Assembly: GCA_030068075.1 (NCBI GenBank)
Contig: CM057831.1
Span: forward strand, 7,267,464-7,331,463
Length of the DNA: 64,000 bases
Direction: 5' to 3'
DNA from: Paguma larvata
Lineage: Eukaryota; Chordata; Mammalia; Carnivora; Viverridae
Below the pieces are notes generated by a model, which saw only the letters and a program-made list of their open reading frames with translations, was not told the origin of the DNA and ran no database searches. The position numbers were made by a program, and so were the translations under genes. This document shows, piece by piece, positions 49,912 to 62,345 of this stretch (its first letter is position 1; each line of letters begins with the position of its first letter).

Positions 49912-50902
49912 CGAGTGTACGTTTGTGTGTATTAGATTCTCCATAAGTGAAAACACATGGTATTTGTCTTTCTTTGGCTTATTTTGCTTAGTCCATCCAT
50001 GTTGTCTCAAATGGCAAGATCGCATTCTTTTTGATGGCTGAGTTAATATTCCTATGTGTGTGTATGTATGTATATATATCACATCACATGTTTATTAATG
50101 GATACTTGAGATGCTTCCATATCTTGGCTATTGGAAATAATGCTGCAAAATATAGGGCCGCATATATCTTTTAAAATTAGTGTTTTTGTTTTCTTTAGGT
50201 AAATACCCAGCAATGCATTATCAGATAGGGTATTTCTTTTTTATTTTTGAAGAACTCCTGTTTTTTGTAGTGGATGTACAAACTTATAGTCCAACCAAAA
50301 ATACATGAAGTATCTTTTTTCTCCACATCCTCGCCAACACTTACTGTCTTTTTGATACTAGGCATTCGGAGAGGTGTGATGTAGTATCTCATCATGGTTT
50401 TAATTTGCATTTCCCTGATGATGAGTTATGGTGAGCATCTTTGCATCTGTCTGCTGGTCATCTGTAGGTCTTTGGGAAAGTGTCTATTCAATGCCTCTGC
50501 CCATTTAAAAAATCATATATATTAGGTAGTATGAGTTCTTTATTTTGGAAATTACCCCTTTGTTGGGTTTATTATTTGCCATTATCTTCTCCTGTTCAGG
50601 AGATTTGCCTCTTATTTTTGTTGGTGGTTTCCTTCATTGTACCAAAGCTTTTTATTTTGGTTTACTCTCAGTAAGTTTTTGTTTCCTTTGCTTGAGGAGA
50701 CATACCGAGAAAAAGATTTCTAATGCTGATGTCCAAGAGATTCCTGCCTATGTTACCATTAAAGAATTTTACAATTTCAGGTCTCACATTTACCTCTTAA
50801 ATCCTTTTTCTATTTATTTTTGTGTATGGTGTAAAAAAGTGGTCTAGTTTCAATTTTTTCCATGCAGATATTCAGTTTTCCCAACACCAGTTTTTAAAAG
50901 AC

Positions 50903-51545
50903 TGTTGGTGGGAATGCAAACTGGTGCAGCCACTCTGGAGAACGGTGTGAAGGTTCCTCAAAACAATGCAAATAGAACTACCCCATGACCCAGCAATAGC
51001 ACTGCTGGGAATCTACCCAAGAGACATAGGAGTGCTGATGCATAGGGGCACGTGTACCCCAATGTTCACAGCAACACTTTTGACAATAGCCAAATCATGG
51101 AAAAAGACTAAGTGTCCATCAACTGACGAATGGATAAAGAAGATGTGGTATATATGTACAATGGAATACTATGCAGCAATGAGAAAGAATGAAATCTGGC
51201 CATGTGTGGCAACATGGATGGAACTGGAGGGTATTATGTTAAGTGAAATAAGTCAGTCAGAGAAAGACAGATACCATATGTTTTCACACATAGGTGGATT
51301 TTGAGAGACTTAGGAGAAAACCATGGGGGAGGGGAAGAGGGGGGAAAAAGCCACAGAGATGGAGGAAGACAAAACAGAAGACACTCTCAAATATTAAGAA
51401 CAAACTGAGGGTTGAGGGGGTTATCAGAGGGGGGAGAGTGGGTGACGGGCACTGAGGACGGCACGTGTTGGGATGAGCACTGGGTGTTGTATGGAAACCA
51501 ATTTGACAATAAACTGTTTTTTTAAAAAAAGCAAAAGCAAAAACA
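50903..51545 (+). mobile_element. Younger 5'-truncated L1 inside the old L1
   Basis: Begins 'gttggtgggaatgcaaactg', with ORF2 C-terminus readable without a break from about 50,966 to stop 51,302-51,304 (ending YHMFSHIGGF). The 3'UTR has a G-rich tract and the end 'ccaatttgacaataaactgt' plus a mixed A-rich tail. The shared aaaagact at 50,895-50,902 and near 51,546-51,553 is the TSD core. Opposite strand to its host. Confidence 0.95.
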
Positions 51546-54254
51546 AAAAAGACTTTCATTTCTCTATTGCATATTTTACCACGTTTATTATGGATTAGTT
51601 GGCAATACAAGCATAGGTTTATTTCTGGACTATTCTGTTCCATTGATATATGTGTCTGTATTTATGCCAGTACCATATCATTTTGAATACAATAACTTTG
51701 AAGTATATCTTGAAATCTGGGATTGTGGTACCTTCAGGTCTTTTATTTCTCATGACTGCTTTAGCAATTCAGGTACTTTTGTGGCTCCAAACAAATCTTA
51801 GGATTATTTGTGCTAGTTCTGTATTTTATTCTTTTTTTTGTAAATAAATTGGATTATCTTACTTTATTTTTGCTACTTCATTACTGCATAGATATGCCAC
51901 AGATTTTCATATATTAATTTTTGGTCATGCAAATTTACTGAATTCATTTATTATAATAGGTTTTTTTTGGTGGATTCTTAAGGGTTTTCTCTATATAGTA
52001 TTATGTCATCTCTAAATAGTGACAGTTTGACTTATTCCTTATCAGTTTGGATGTTTTTATCTCTTTTTCTTAACTGATTGTTGTGGTTAGGACTTCCAGT
52101 GCTATGTTGTGTCAATAGTGGACATCCTTGTCTTGTTTCTGATCTTAGAGGAAAAGATGTTAGTTTGTCACCATTGAGTATGATGTCACCTGTGGTGGTT
52201 CATATATATATTCTCTCTAAAACTATTTTGGTGAGAGTTTTAATCATAATTAAATGTATTTTGTTACATGATTTCATCCCGCATTTCATTCATGTCATAT
52301 ACCACATTGTCTGATTTTTGGATATTGAACCATCCTTGCATCCCTGGAATAAAACCTCACTTGATTATGGTCAATGGTTCTTTTAATGTATTATTGAATT
52401 CAGTTTGGTAATATTTTGTCGAGTATTTTTGTATCTACATTCACTAGGGATATTAGCCTGTAGTTCTTTTTTTTGTAGTGTCTTTGTCTGGTTTTCATAG
52501 CATGGTAATGGTAGCCTCATAAAATGAATTTGAAACTGTTCTTTCCTCTATTTTTTTTTGAAATGTGAAAAAAATAACTCTTCTTTAAATGTTTGGTAGA
52601 ATTTACCTGTGCATCCATTTGGTCCTGTTTTTGTTTGTTAGGAGTTTTTTTTATTACTGATTCAATTTTGTTACTAGTAATTGGTCTGTTCAGATGTTCT
52701 ATTTCTTCCCTATTCAGTTTTGGAAGATTGTATGTTTTTAAAAATTTATCCAGCACTTCTAGGTTGTCCAATATGTTAGCACATAATTTTTCATAATCTC
52801 CTGTAATCCTTTGTATTTCTATGATGTCAGTTGTCTCTTTTCCTTTTTCATTATATTTGAGTCCTCTTTGTTTTTATTGGTGAATCTGGATAAATGTTTA
52901 TCAATTTTATTTCTCTTTTCAAAGTTCTTGGTTTCATCTTTTCTATTTTTTTTAGTCTCAATTTCACTCATTTCTGCTTTGATATTTATTAATTTCTTCC
53001 ATTTGATAACTTTGGGTTTGTTATTTTTCTAGTTCCCTTGAGTGTAAAGTTTCGTTCAGTTTCTTGAAATAGGCCTGTATCACTATAAACTCCCTACTTA
53101 GAAATGCTTTTCCTGCATCTCAAAGATTTTGGACTGTTGTGTTTTCATTTGTCTTCATGTATTTTTCCTCTTTGACTTCATTGACTCATTGATTGTTTAA
53201 TTAGCATGTTGTTTAGCCTCCATGCGTTTGTGGTTTTTTTTTCCAGTTTTATTCTTGTAATTGATTTCTAGTTTCATACATTGTGTTCAGAAAAGATATT
53301 TGATATCATTTCAATCATCTTTGATTTATCAAGATCTATTTTGTCACCTAACACACGATCTGTCTTGGAGACAGATGAAATATCTTTTTCCATCCCTTCA
53401 TTTTTGGTCTGTAAGTATCTTTAAGTCTGAAGTGAGTTCCTTAGACATCATATTGATGGACTTCATTTTAATCCATTTGGCCACTCTGTCTTTTGATGAG
53501 AGCATTTAGACCATTTAAAGTCATTAATGACAGGTATGTACTTACTGCCATTTTGTTATTTTATGGTTGCTTTTGCAGTTTTTCTCTGTTTCTTTCTTTT
53601 TGTTTTGCTCTGTTTCTTTGTGTTAGATGACTTAGCGTTATGCTTGGATTCATTCCTCTTTACTATTATCATTTTTGTGTATCTATTGTAAGGTTTGGTT
53701 TGTGGTTACTTGAGGTTTATATATAACATCTTACATATATACCAGTCCATTTTAAGCTGATGGTCAGTTAAATTAGAATATATTGCAAAAGAACTACATT
53801 TTAACTTCCCTTCCATGTTTTATTTGTATGTTGTCATATTTTATATCTTCTTATTGAGTCCTCTTATCTGATTTTTCAATATAATTAATTTTACTTTTGT
53901 CTCTTAACCTTCATACTAGCCACACAAGTGATTGATCTAGTATCTTTACTGTATGTTTGCTTTTACTCATGCAATTTTTAAAAATAATTTTCTTACTCGT
54001 AATTATTTTTTTCCCCTTAAAAAAGCTCCTTAACGTTTAAGTCTGATTTAGTAGTGATGAACTCCTTTAACTTTTGTTTGGGAAAATCTTTCTCCCTCCT
54101 TCAATTCTGTATGATATTCTTTCTGGGCAGAGTATTGCTGGTTATAGGTTTTTCCCTTTCAGCACTTTGACGTCATGCCAATGCCTCCTGGCTTACAAAG
54201 CTTCTGCTGAAAAATCAGCTGATAGTCTTGTGGGATTTTAGCCATGTCCATTTT

Positions 54255-54345
54255 TTTTTCCTTTAGGCATTAAAGATAGTTATTGTTTTACTCTGATATT
54301 TTTTCTGGGAGACTCATGGAAAGGACTCTAACAAGTACAGGGTTC
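54255..54345 (+). mobile_element. ERV-like plus-strand copy resumes
   Basis: 'attgttttactctgatattt' and 'gactcatggaaaggactcta' match the inverted copy around 57,270-57,340, directly continuing the homology lost at 49,409. This is what shows the L1 split one element. Confidence 0.7.
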
Positions 54346-57239
54346 TGATAACTTTCCAATCATACTACTGAACTGGGATAGGATAAGGACTTACAGAACT
54401 CTAATGCTGAAACTGATGGTTTTACACAACTGCTTACAAAAGTTCAAGATCAACATGAATTAATTACATGCAACTGAATATACTGATGAGGATAATTTAA
54501 TTATTTATGACTTTTTCTTTGAAACATTTGCTGGTTTGTAATGCTTTGCTTTTCCAGATATAAGCAAACCTTTTTCTTTTTTTTCCCTTAAGCTTTCTAT
54601 GACTTAGAGTAATTTGGTAAATTATACCTTGGAGAACAAATGTGAAACAGTTGCTTTTTCTGTTTCCCCCAGAATTCAGAAACTCTTTGAGAGTGTTCTC
54701 ATTTTTGTGGCAATATAGTTATTTGTGTAAGTTCAATGAAAATATGTTTTTCTGGTAGCAGGACACACTTGGAAACATTCGTCATATTACCAAGACTTTG
54801 ACTGAAATGTCATCTTTGAGAATGATGTTCACAGAATCATTTATGACCAGTTAAGGAACTATGATTGACTTTATGGAGGCAATAAATTCCCTTTGGAAAA
54901 CTGACCTGTTTGCTTGCTTACTTAGTTCCTTAAATCCTTACCAGACGAGTAAGGAAGGTCCCTTCCTGTAGCCTCAAGTACCACAGGATATTTTGGGCAC
55001 CTTGAAAAGAATCTGTAGGTATTATAGGCAAAGTCTAATGGCGAGTCCTTGACCTGGATTCCTAGCCTTAAGAGGCTTTTAAAAGTCCGATCTGGGATTC
55101 CTTATAAAAAGTTCCAGAAAGGCAAACTTTAAAAGAGCTTATATGGTTCATCACTATTGCTGTACTTTCCTAAATAATCAAGCCAAGTGTAATGAGACTA
55201 GAATGATTTTGCAAACAAATTAGTTTTATATGGTCTCTGATAGAAATAGGGGTGACTACAGAAAGAAAAAAATATGTTTCAACGGGAAACTCTAGTGCAC
55301 CTTTGTGGATATTAGATTCTAGACCTATTCATTGTTTTTAAGATTTAGTTATCTATCCCATAAGATGGCCTGGATCCTGAATTCTTCTGGCTTCCTCAGA
55401 TATCTGGTGACATCTCTCCAAACCAGTATTTCCAATTTTTCCCCACCCATATGACTTGAAGTCACTATGAACAAAGGCTGTTTTTTCCCTGCAAACTGAA
55501 GCAGGACGACTTTATATAAACTTCAGAGAAATCACCACAGCAGCTCGCGTATGGGGAATTTTTGTGCTTTTGCTGTGTGAGACACTCAGAAAGATCACCA
55601 GAGACATTCAAACTGCAAACCAGGAAAATCTATCCAATTGCCACTGCCTCCCCTCATCCCATCTGAAGAGGCTTTGAGCCCAACATCTAGAAATCTTACT
55701 CACTGGCTTCCCTCAGTACTCAGAGTAGATTTATAGTCTGCTCCAACCATTAAGCATTGTTCTTCTTTTGTCCTCATAGAAATGCCTCTTTTTAAATACT
55801 AACTGCTGGCACCATATAGGCCTAACTTAGGGACCTCACTTGCATCACCATTTTCTAATGAGATGAAACCCTTTAACTGAACTGTCCTATTCTCAGGATT
55901 GAAATGACCCGTTCTCAGGAGTGAGACGCTGATTCAATGAGCTAGGGAGCAGTCTGCCAACTCATCTTCTGCACTGTGAAAATTCTTGAAAGTTGCAAAC
56001 ATAGGAATAAAGAGAATCAGAATACGCCACTCCAAAATAGGCTTTTTTGGGGGGACAGGGCATAATTCCCATACCCCCTATTCCTTTCCTTCGCCTAGGA
56101 GTAGAAATCCGCATTCTGCAGGTGGTGTTGGCGTAGTCAAAACTTACTCAATGCAAAGATAATGAAGAGCAACTTTGACCAGAGAGTCCAAGGATTTTGT
56201 TGGGCACCTGTTGCTTTAGCAGCAGGTTCTGCAGTATCTTTAAGAATAAAAATGGAAAGAGGTGCCTGGGTGGCTCAGTCGGTTAAGCTGCCGACTTTGG
56301 CTCAGGTCATGATCTCACGGTCTGTGAGTTCGAGCCCTACATCTGTGCTGAGCTGTCAGCACAGAGCCTGGAGCCTGCTTCGGATTCTGTGTCTCCATCT
56401 CTCTCTGCCTTCTCCTGCTCACGCTCTGTCTCTATGTCTCAAAAATAAATAAATGTAAAAAAAAAAAAAAAGAATAAAAATGGAAAAGTTCTTGATCATA
56501 GCCTCATTTGTACTTACTCCTAGCGAGAGGCATATATATCTGTCAAAGCAAGCACATTTTGAATTACAAATGCCTCCTGGTAATTCCTGTCTGAATCTGT
56601 GGCTTGGGACTACAAACGTGACAGCCGCGGGGGCCAGTAAAACTTTATGGGATGTAGACTCCGTAGTTGGTTTTATTCTGGTCATCCTTGCCTTATGTCC
56701 CTTTGTACAGAGCCTTGTTGCAAGTTTCCCTGTGCTTGGGGTTGTTAACCAGTGACAGGGAAATGGATCTCAAGGTTTAGGGAACCTAACGTGGTGCAGA
56801 GAGGGCTGAGTTTGTTCCAGAGAAACTCTCGGTTACTGAAAATCAAGGAGATCTTGATGACAGGCGGAACTCCAGGATCGACAGCATTGTGGCAAATCCA
56901 ACAGTTATTGGGAGATTAACTTACCCACCCCCTTGCAATGGCCTGAGATGTGTTCAATGACATTATCTTTCCGGAGGAAGGCCAAACGTGGACAGAAGAA
57001 TCACGATGATCTTCATGGTGTTAGAATTTGGAAAAGGGTGGTTAGAGAGTGAAGGAGGAATGGAAAAACATTTTTTTTGATCTCACATCATTGGAGGAGG
57101 CAGTCTATTTCAGTACCAGTTACTTCTCTTCCTGGTCTATGGGATTTTTGAGGTCTCCGGCATTTACACAGGACCAGATATGAGGCAGAATATTCTTCAG
57201 TTGTGAAATATGCACCCAAAGCTTAACACGATGTCATTT
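54346..57239. other. Probable ERV-derived or unassigned sequence between the two copies
   Basis: Sequence lies between the points where the two inverted copies stop matching each other. It may be the 3' portion of one or both ERV copies. Best ORF is at 56,162-56,755 (plus), split by a SINE. The right-hand piece (56,480-56,755, 91 codons) has a hydrophobic stretch VVGFILVILALCPFVQSLVA that could span a membrane. I do not recognise a family with confidence and claim no function. Confidence 0.4.
56259..56469 (+). mobile_element. CanSINE with perfect 17-bp TSD
   Basis: Plus copy aggtgcctgggtggctcagt through a CT tract and A-tail. TSD aagaataaaaatggaaa is at 56,242-56,258 and 56,470-56,486. SINE plus one TSD equals 228 bp, a multiple of three, so the frame on its two sides is the same. 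Confidence 0.97.
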
Positions 57240-57826
57240 AGCAGCACTGTCGGTGGTCAAGAATACCTGGGAGTGTCTTTTCCATGAATCTTACTTTTGC
57301 AAAAGCATCAGAATAAAGCAAAAACTGCTTATAAATGACGAACTTCAAAATGTCTATGGTGAAAGGCCTGATAAGAGCTCATGATAATGGAGGTGACCAA
57401 GAAATGTGGTTATTTCTGTGACACACAACACTTTAGGGTAATCACAATAATTATGAGTGACAACACTGTACTAGGGCATGTTAGATTTTTAGGAATTTTT
57501 TAGAACTATTATGTTAATAACATGCATCCAAATAAGTCACACCTAAAGAGCTTATCACCACTTGTTTGACAATGCTTCTCATGTAACTTCACATACCAAA
57601 TAAACCCGAATAGTTTAAGGTCTCTTTTATAAGGTGAAATACAAATCTTTGGAGATTGTCCAGGGATTCTCTGGGAAATGCCCAAGTTACTCCGAGGTCA
57701 AAAAGACTGCATTCAGAATTTAGTTTGGGAGAGCTGTCAAAATGTGAGAACATTTGACTAATAGGTTTGAAGACTACTATAAAATAATACTTAATTATCT
57801 ATTTAATTCATGTGAAAATAGATTTT

Positions 57827-58042
57827 TTTTAATTTTTTAGCGTTTATTTATTCTTAAGAGACATAGAGACAGTGTGAGCAGGAGAAGGTCAGAGAGAGAG
57901 GGAGACACAGAATCTGAAGCAGGCTCCAGGCTCTGATGAGCCATCAGCACAGAGCCTGAAGTGGGGCTTGAACTCACAGACCGTGAGATCATGACCTGAG
58001 CTGAAGTCGGCCGCTTAACCAACTGAGCCACCCAGGCGCCCC
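57827..58042 (-). mobile_element. CanSINE, full length, with perfect TSD
   Basis: Antisense copy with 'gagatcatgacctgagctga' and head 'gagccacccaggcgcccc'. A 14-bp TSD, tgaaaatagatttt, is at 57,813-57,826 and 58,043-58,056. Confidence 0.97.
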
Positions 58043-58574
58043 TGAAAATAGATTTTAAGGCTGGTACAGAAGGTTACATAGTTGTGAACAAAAGTTAGCT
58101 CTTTAAAGACTGTAAAGACTGAGTTTTCTTAAGTAATCAAAGACCTGATGAAAACAACAAGAAGCACAGTGCATTATTTTGGGAAGACCAAAAATCATTG
58201 CTTTCCACGTAGATTACCCAAAAGGCTAAAAAAAAAAAAAACCCACACAACTTTTCACATATCTTATTTAGAGTAGGCCAACAGGCCAAGAAAACTCTGT
58301 GCTCTTAACAGAGAATAAAACAAACTCTAATTTTGCACTAGCATATTTTGATCTAAAACTCATTTACAAGAACTTTAAGTCCATTCTAATCTTAGCCAGC
58401 TTAACCACACCTAACACTCCTTTCCCAGGATTCTTTTTCCACAAAACTTAACTTTTTTAGATCCATTCATATTTTGTCTTATGTCTTTTTCCTTTTTATA
58501 ATTCTGGGACAATCGATAATTTTTGCCTTACCTATTTTTCATACACGGTTGTTTCCTTTGACCCATATTATCTT

Positions 58575-58727
58575 TTTAAAATATTTTATTTATTTTAGAG
58601 AGACAAAGAGGATCCAAAGCAGGTGTTACAGTGTCAGCACAGAGCCCCATGCAGGCCTTGAACCCGAAAACCGTGAGACATTGACCTGAGCTGAAGTCAG
58701 ACGCTTAACCGACACCCAGGCACCCCA
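58575..58727 (-). mobile_element. CanSINE (shorter, diverged)
   Basis: Antisense copy with body 'ggatccaaagcaggtgttac' and head 'cacccaggcacccc'. The degraded repeats acccatattat and cccttattatt flank it. Confidence 0.88.
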
Positions 58728-61510
58728 CACCCTTATTATTCCTAAGGAGTTTGAGTTACATATATTAGCATTCTTAACCCTTAGGATTCTTAATTCCTAG
58801 TTAAAACTAAAAGTAAGTAAATGTGGCTATTACACAGCATTCTGTGGACGGATAAATTTATAAATATATTTTATAATTTCTAGAAATGAATTCTTCCTCA
58901 TACTACATTTTTTAATGTGGCACAAAAATGTTTACTGACAGACCCAAATCTCTTTTGTTCTTCTGTAAAAGGAAGCCAAAGTGGGTAAACCTATGCTCAG
59001 TGATGTTTCAGTATCTTGTATTTGGAAATGATCTACATGTTTAATGACGATCTATCATTTAACTTACCTACTTAAAATTTTCAAGTTACTGAAAAGATTC
59101 AGAAACTATTTTTAGGTACCCATAGCCTAAAACATAATTTTTGTTGAAAAGTTCACATAAAATTTTATCTTACTTACATCTATTTACTTATTCTTAACAA
59201 TTATGTTTACATTACTGTAAGATTCATGAGATATTAAACAGCTAAACTTTTTTTCTTGCTGATAAATTCTCTAACAGAGATATCATGAGGTCATTTCATC
59301 TTCAGTAAACCTAAGTAGAAGTTGTCTGTCTGCATTATAGTTAATGCTGATAACTCTAAAGACACACCTATTTTAATTAAACCAACAAACTTTAACTAGC
59401 CTTTATTTATTGAAGATTATCCCAGATCACATGAACTTGAAAAACATTTGGGTAGTTTCTATGTTCCTGAAAGCATATTTAATTTAAGCCAGTCAAATAG
59501 AATTCTTCACAAATTAATTTTGGCAATACCATCCAGAGGTAAGGAAAAAAAAAGTCTCATGTCTTTAAAGAACATACATACATCTGTGTATTTAGCAGAC
59601 ATACCTAAACACAGAGATAAAACTTAGATCTTATAGCTTTTGTTTTAAAATTTTAGCCATGAGAGAGGTATGATCATGGAAAGTTCACTAGTTTATTAAA
59701 AAAAAAAAAGTTGGATCTAAATTATCTTTCTGGCAGATGGAGTAAGTTCAGGTTAATTGCTCAGATGGCTTAAACTTTTCACTATTTGTGGTGAAGATTT
59801 TTAAGATTTTTTATTTGCTTAGGTTCCAAATAGACTTTCCTTTCCTTTTTTTCCTTGTGATAAAAATTACTTCTCTGAAGTCTGCATTTCAAAGATCGGC
59901 CCTCATTTCTGAGAGAAAGCAGGGTAGAATATTTATATCTCAAAGGCACTCAAAAAAGAATGAAAGTTCCTCCAAGAAGGACTTTTGTTTCCTCAGACCA
60001 GAACTTTTACGATATCTACAAGCCTTTTGAGATAAATAGGGGAGGTTTCGGGACTGGTAAAAAGGATAGGTAGCCTTTTTTTTTGTTCTTGTAAAGAATC
60101 AATTTGTAAGACAAGTTGTACAAGTTGTCCTCAGTTTTTAGGACAGTTATTTTTAATTCCTCAAAGAACTGGGTTGCAACCGGAATGATAAGATGGAAAG
60201 CAAAAAGTTCCTATGTTCTAGATTTAGGGCTGTTTGTCTGGGGAATGTTTTCTTAAGTCTTCCCACAAAGGTTTCAGAATATTTTTCTTTACCTCTGGGG
60301 TCACAGTTTTATCTTAGCTGAGGGGAGAAGGCCTTTCAAAAAGTTCCTCTCAGCCCCTATTCAGCTGCCAGTTTGATCAACTTTTTACCACAAAGCTACT
60401 TAAGAGAAATCCTTTTGAATACCTTGCTAGGTTTCAGCCATGACAACAGGACATATTCCTGGCAGAGTCAACAACTTCATAGACAGAAGAAGTGTCCCCA
60501 AAGAGGGTGCAAAATATACTGCTCTCCCAAGACGAAAAGATAACCAAAAGAAAGACCGTCACTTCCCCTGAGAGCTGCAACAGTTGGTAGGAACCTACCA
60601 GCAAATGGAATACAACCGCCATGTCTGTTCGGTGATATCTCGCTGGAAGTGGGATGTGACCCTCATTTCTATCCATCCACAACTGTGGACCCCGCAACCT
60701 GATGGTTGTCAAGCCAAATTCTCAGGACACAAAATGAGACAAACAAGAAGGCACTAGCTGTCTTTGAAAGAGAAAATAATATGCAACCAATGGGTACCAA
60801 AAACCAAATTCTTAAGTCCCAACTCAAGATCTAATTCTTACAGATGTTTTTTTTATCGGCACATCTGAATTTGGAAGAGAGATAATGTGAAATTTTACCT
60901 CTGTCTCTCAACCAGGCTCTCTCAGTAGAGATGTGGCAAAGCCGACTTTGATAAGAATTCCCCTTTGCAGGCTTCTGCCAGTTTTCGCAGGATCCCATAT
61001 GCAGGACCTGGAGTGAGTAACGGTGTCCCAGCAAGTCTCACTCTGATCATCAGAAACTTAGAAGAGGAAAAATAATTTTCCTTCTACCTTTTATGGTAAG
61101 TGCTTCCCTGAGACCCCCTTTTTCCTAGTGTACCTTCTAAATGTTTATCTAGGTTAAATGTTCTTCACGGTGGCTACTTTCATTTGAGATTATCTTTGAG
61201 CAGGTTAACTTGCTTGTTCAGTCTTAACATTTTATTCACCTAAGACCTCACATTAGACCCAGTCCAGCCCCAGACCCAGTCTAGGTTCTAAGTCAGAGCC
61301 AGTCCAGCTCTGGCCAGTTTCTGTCACCAGTCTGGGGAAAGAAATGCTCAAATAAAGTCTGAGAGTTCATAAAAAAACTGCAGAACTAGGGTGAGAAAGG
61401 GACTTGCCTACGACCACTAGAGGCAGCAAGAAAGCAGTGAGTTCCAGGGGCTGAGTGGGTACCTTTGCTTCGTTGCTCCTGAGGGCTCTCAGCGGTCTCA
61501 TTCAGTTCCT

Positions 61511-61522
61511 TCTTCTGACACC
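61511..61522 (-). promoter_or_regulatory. tRNA-Leu-like primer-binding site
   Basis: On the minus strand it reads tggtgtcagaag, complementary to the 3' end (CTTCTGACACCA) of a mammalian tRNA-Leu. It lies 5 bp inside the LTR end, where a retroviral primer-binding site belongs. The next bases (aagg) depart from the tRNA, so it is a 12-base match. Confidence 0.65.
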
Positions 61523-61527
61523 AGAAT

Positions 61528-61890
61528 TGTTAAAGGTAAACTGGGGCATATTAAAATATTTGAGAATTTATTTGAGCAAAAAATTAATTTGAATCTGGCG
61601 GTACCCAATGTAGCAGATAGAAAAGGGCTCCAAGGAGCTGTATAAAATGAAAACCTTTTATAGGCAGAAAGGAGTGGGAAGAAGCAAGTTACTATAGTGC
61701 GCAAACAAGAAGATTGGTTTTTGCAAAGTTACTTTTCTTTCAGGATGGCAAGGGTCTATCAGGCAGATTATGGAAATAGTGCTCATCAGGCAATTACTAA
61801 TTGCTTAAGATTCCATTTCTGGGAGAGCTGAAACTTTAAGTCTTGCTTTGGTGGCTTAGCATAAAGGACTCCATTTTGGGCCCGTTGTCA
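61528..61890 (-). mobile_element. LTR of the minus-strand ERV copy
   Basis: A 363-bp element that on the minus strand starts tgacaacgggcccaaaatgg and ends with tttaaca, i.e. the TG...CA form of LTRs. A TATA-like ctataaaagg lies at 61,654-61,663 and a polyadenylation signal AATAAA at 61,567-61,572, giving plausible U3-R-U5 order. The primer-binding site follows directly. No second LTR was found, so the 3' LTR is lost or outside what I can recognise. Confidence 0.72.
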
Positions 61891-62127
61891 TTTTTGTTTT
61901 GTTTGTTTTTGTTTTTTTAAAAAGAACCTTGTTGCTAGATAATTTCGTTGATTCCAAAATCAATGTCTCTCCCAGATTCTACTCTTAAACTTGAGCTCTG
62001 CGTATGTGAATTAAGTATCTCTTCAATTTGTAGTCTTTTTTCCATCACTGCTATTGCTACCTGATATAGCTATTGCTGAGGTATTTCTTAGGAATTCTAA
62101 CAGGGTTTTTTGTTTTGTTTTGTTTTT
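61891..62127. other. Unassigned non-coding stretch
   Basis: Starts with a T-rich run (tttttgttttgtttgttttt); nothing else recognised. Confidence 0.45.
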
Positions 62128-62345
62128 GGTAGCTTTTTTGAGATACAACTTGTATACGGTATGTTCATTCTAAGTGAACAGTTTTATGAGCATTAACACA
62201 TGTATACACTTGTGTAGAATCAATATATGAAGTATTACCATTACCCCAAAAAGTTCCTTTGTGGCATTTCCCAGTCAATTCTGGCCCCTCCTCACTCCCA
62301 CCTACTGTGCTTTGCTATTTTTATAGTGTTTTTCTTTCTGTATAC
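62128..62345 (-). mobile_element. Old L1 3'UTR fragment, antisense
   Basis: 'tttttgagatacaacttgta', 'tgagcattaacacatgtata' and 'cttctgtatac'-like end match the antisense 3'UTR also seen at 3945. Probably a separate, older element. Confidence 0.65.

Larger units (their letters stand above)
49410..54241 (-). mobile_element. Old L1, antisense, 5'-truncated in ORF1
   Basis: Antisense order is complete: 3'UTR (49,415-49,800), ORF2 C-terminus ('ttgatggctgagttaatatt', 50,031), RT region ('gtctcacatttacctcttaa' to 'gattcaattttgttactagt'), endonuclease start ('gagcatttagaccatttaaa', 53,500) and ORF1 end ('aaagcttctgctgaaaaatc', 54,198). TSD-like flanks are ccgtggccatttt (49,397-49,409) and ccatgtccatttt (54,242-54,254), 11 of 13 matching. 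It interrupts the plus-strand ERV copy and contains a younger L1 at 50,903. Confidence 0.9.
57240..61510 (-). mobile_element. ERV-like internal region, minus-strand copy
   Basis: Read on the minus strand from the primer-binding site at 61,511-61,522 toward lower coordinates. It shares collinear blocks with the plus-strand copy from 44,757 to 54,345 (see finding). All frames are broken; ORFs such as 60,434-60,712 (minus, 92 codons) lie in leader-like sequence and have no family I recognise. Interrupted by SINEs at 57,827 and 58,575. About 400 bp next to the LTR (61,093-61,510) has no match in the plus copy. Confidence 0.65.

Noticed and set aside
49866..49920. (GT)n tract as a Z-DNA regulatory site
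   Set aside because: Plain microsatellite inside a dead L1; nothing nearby suggests regulation.
60434..60712. 92-codon minus-strand ORF as a viral gene
   Set aside because: It lies in the decayed 5' part of the ERV-like copy; I see no gag, pol or env motif, and the matching part of the other copy is not open in the same way.
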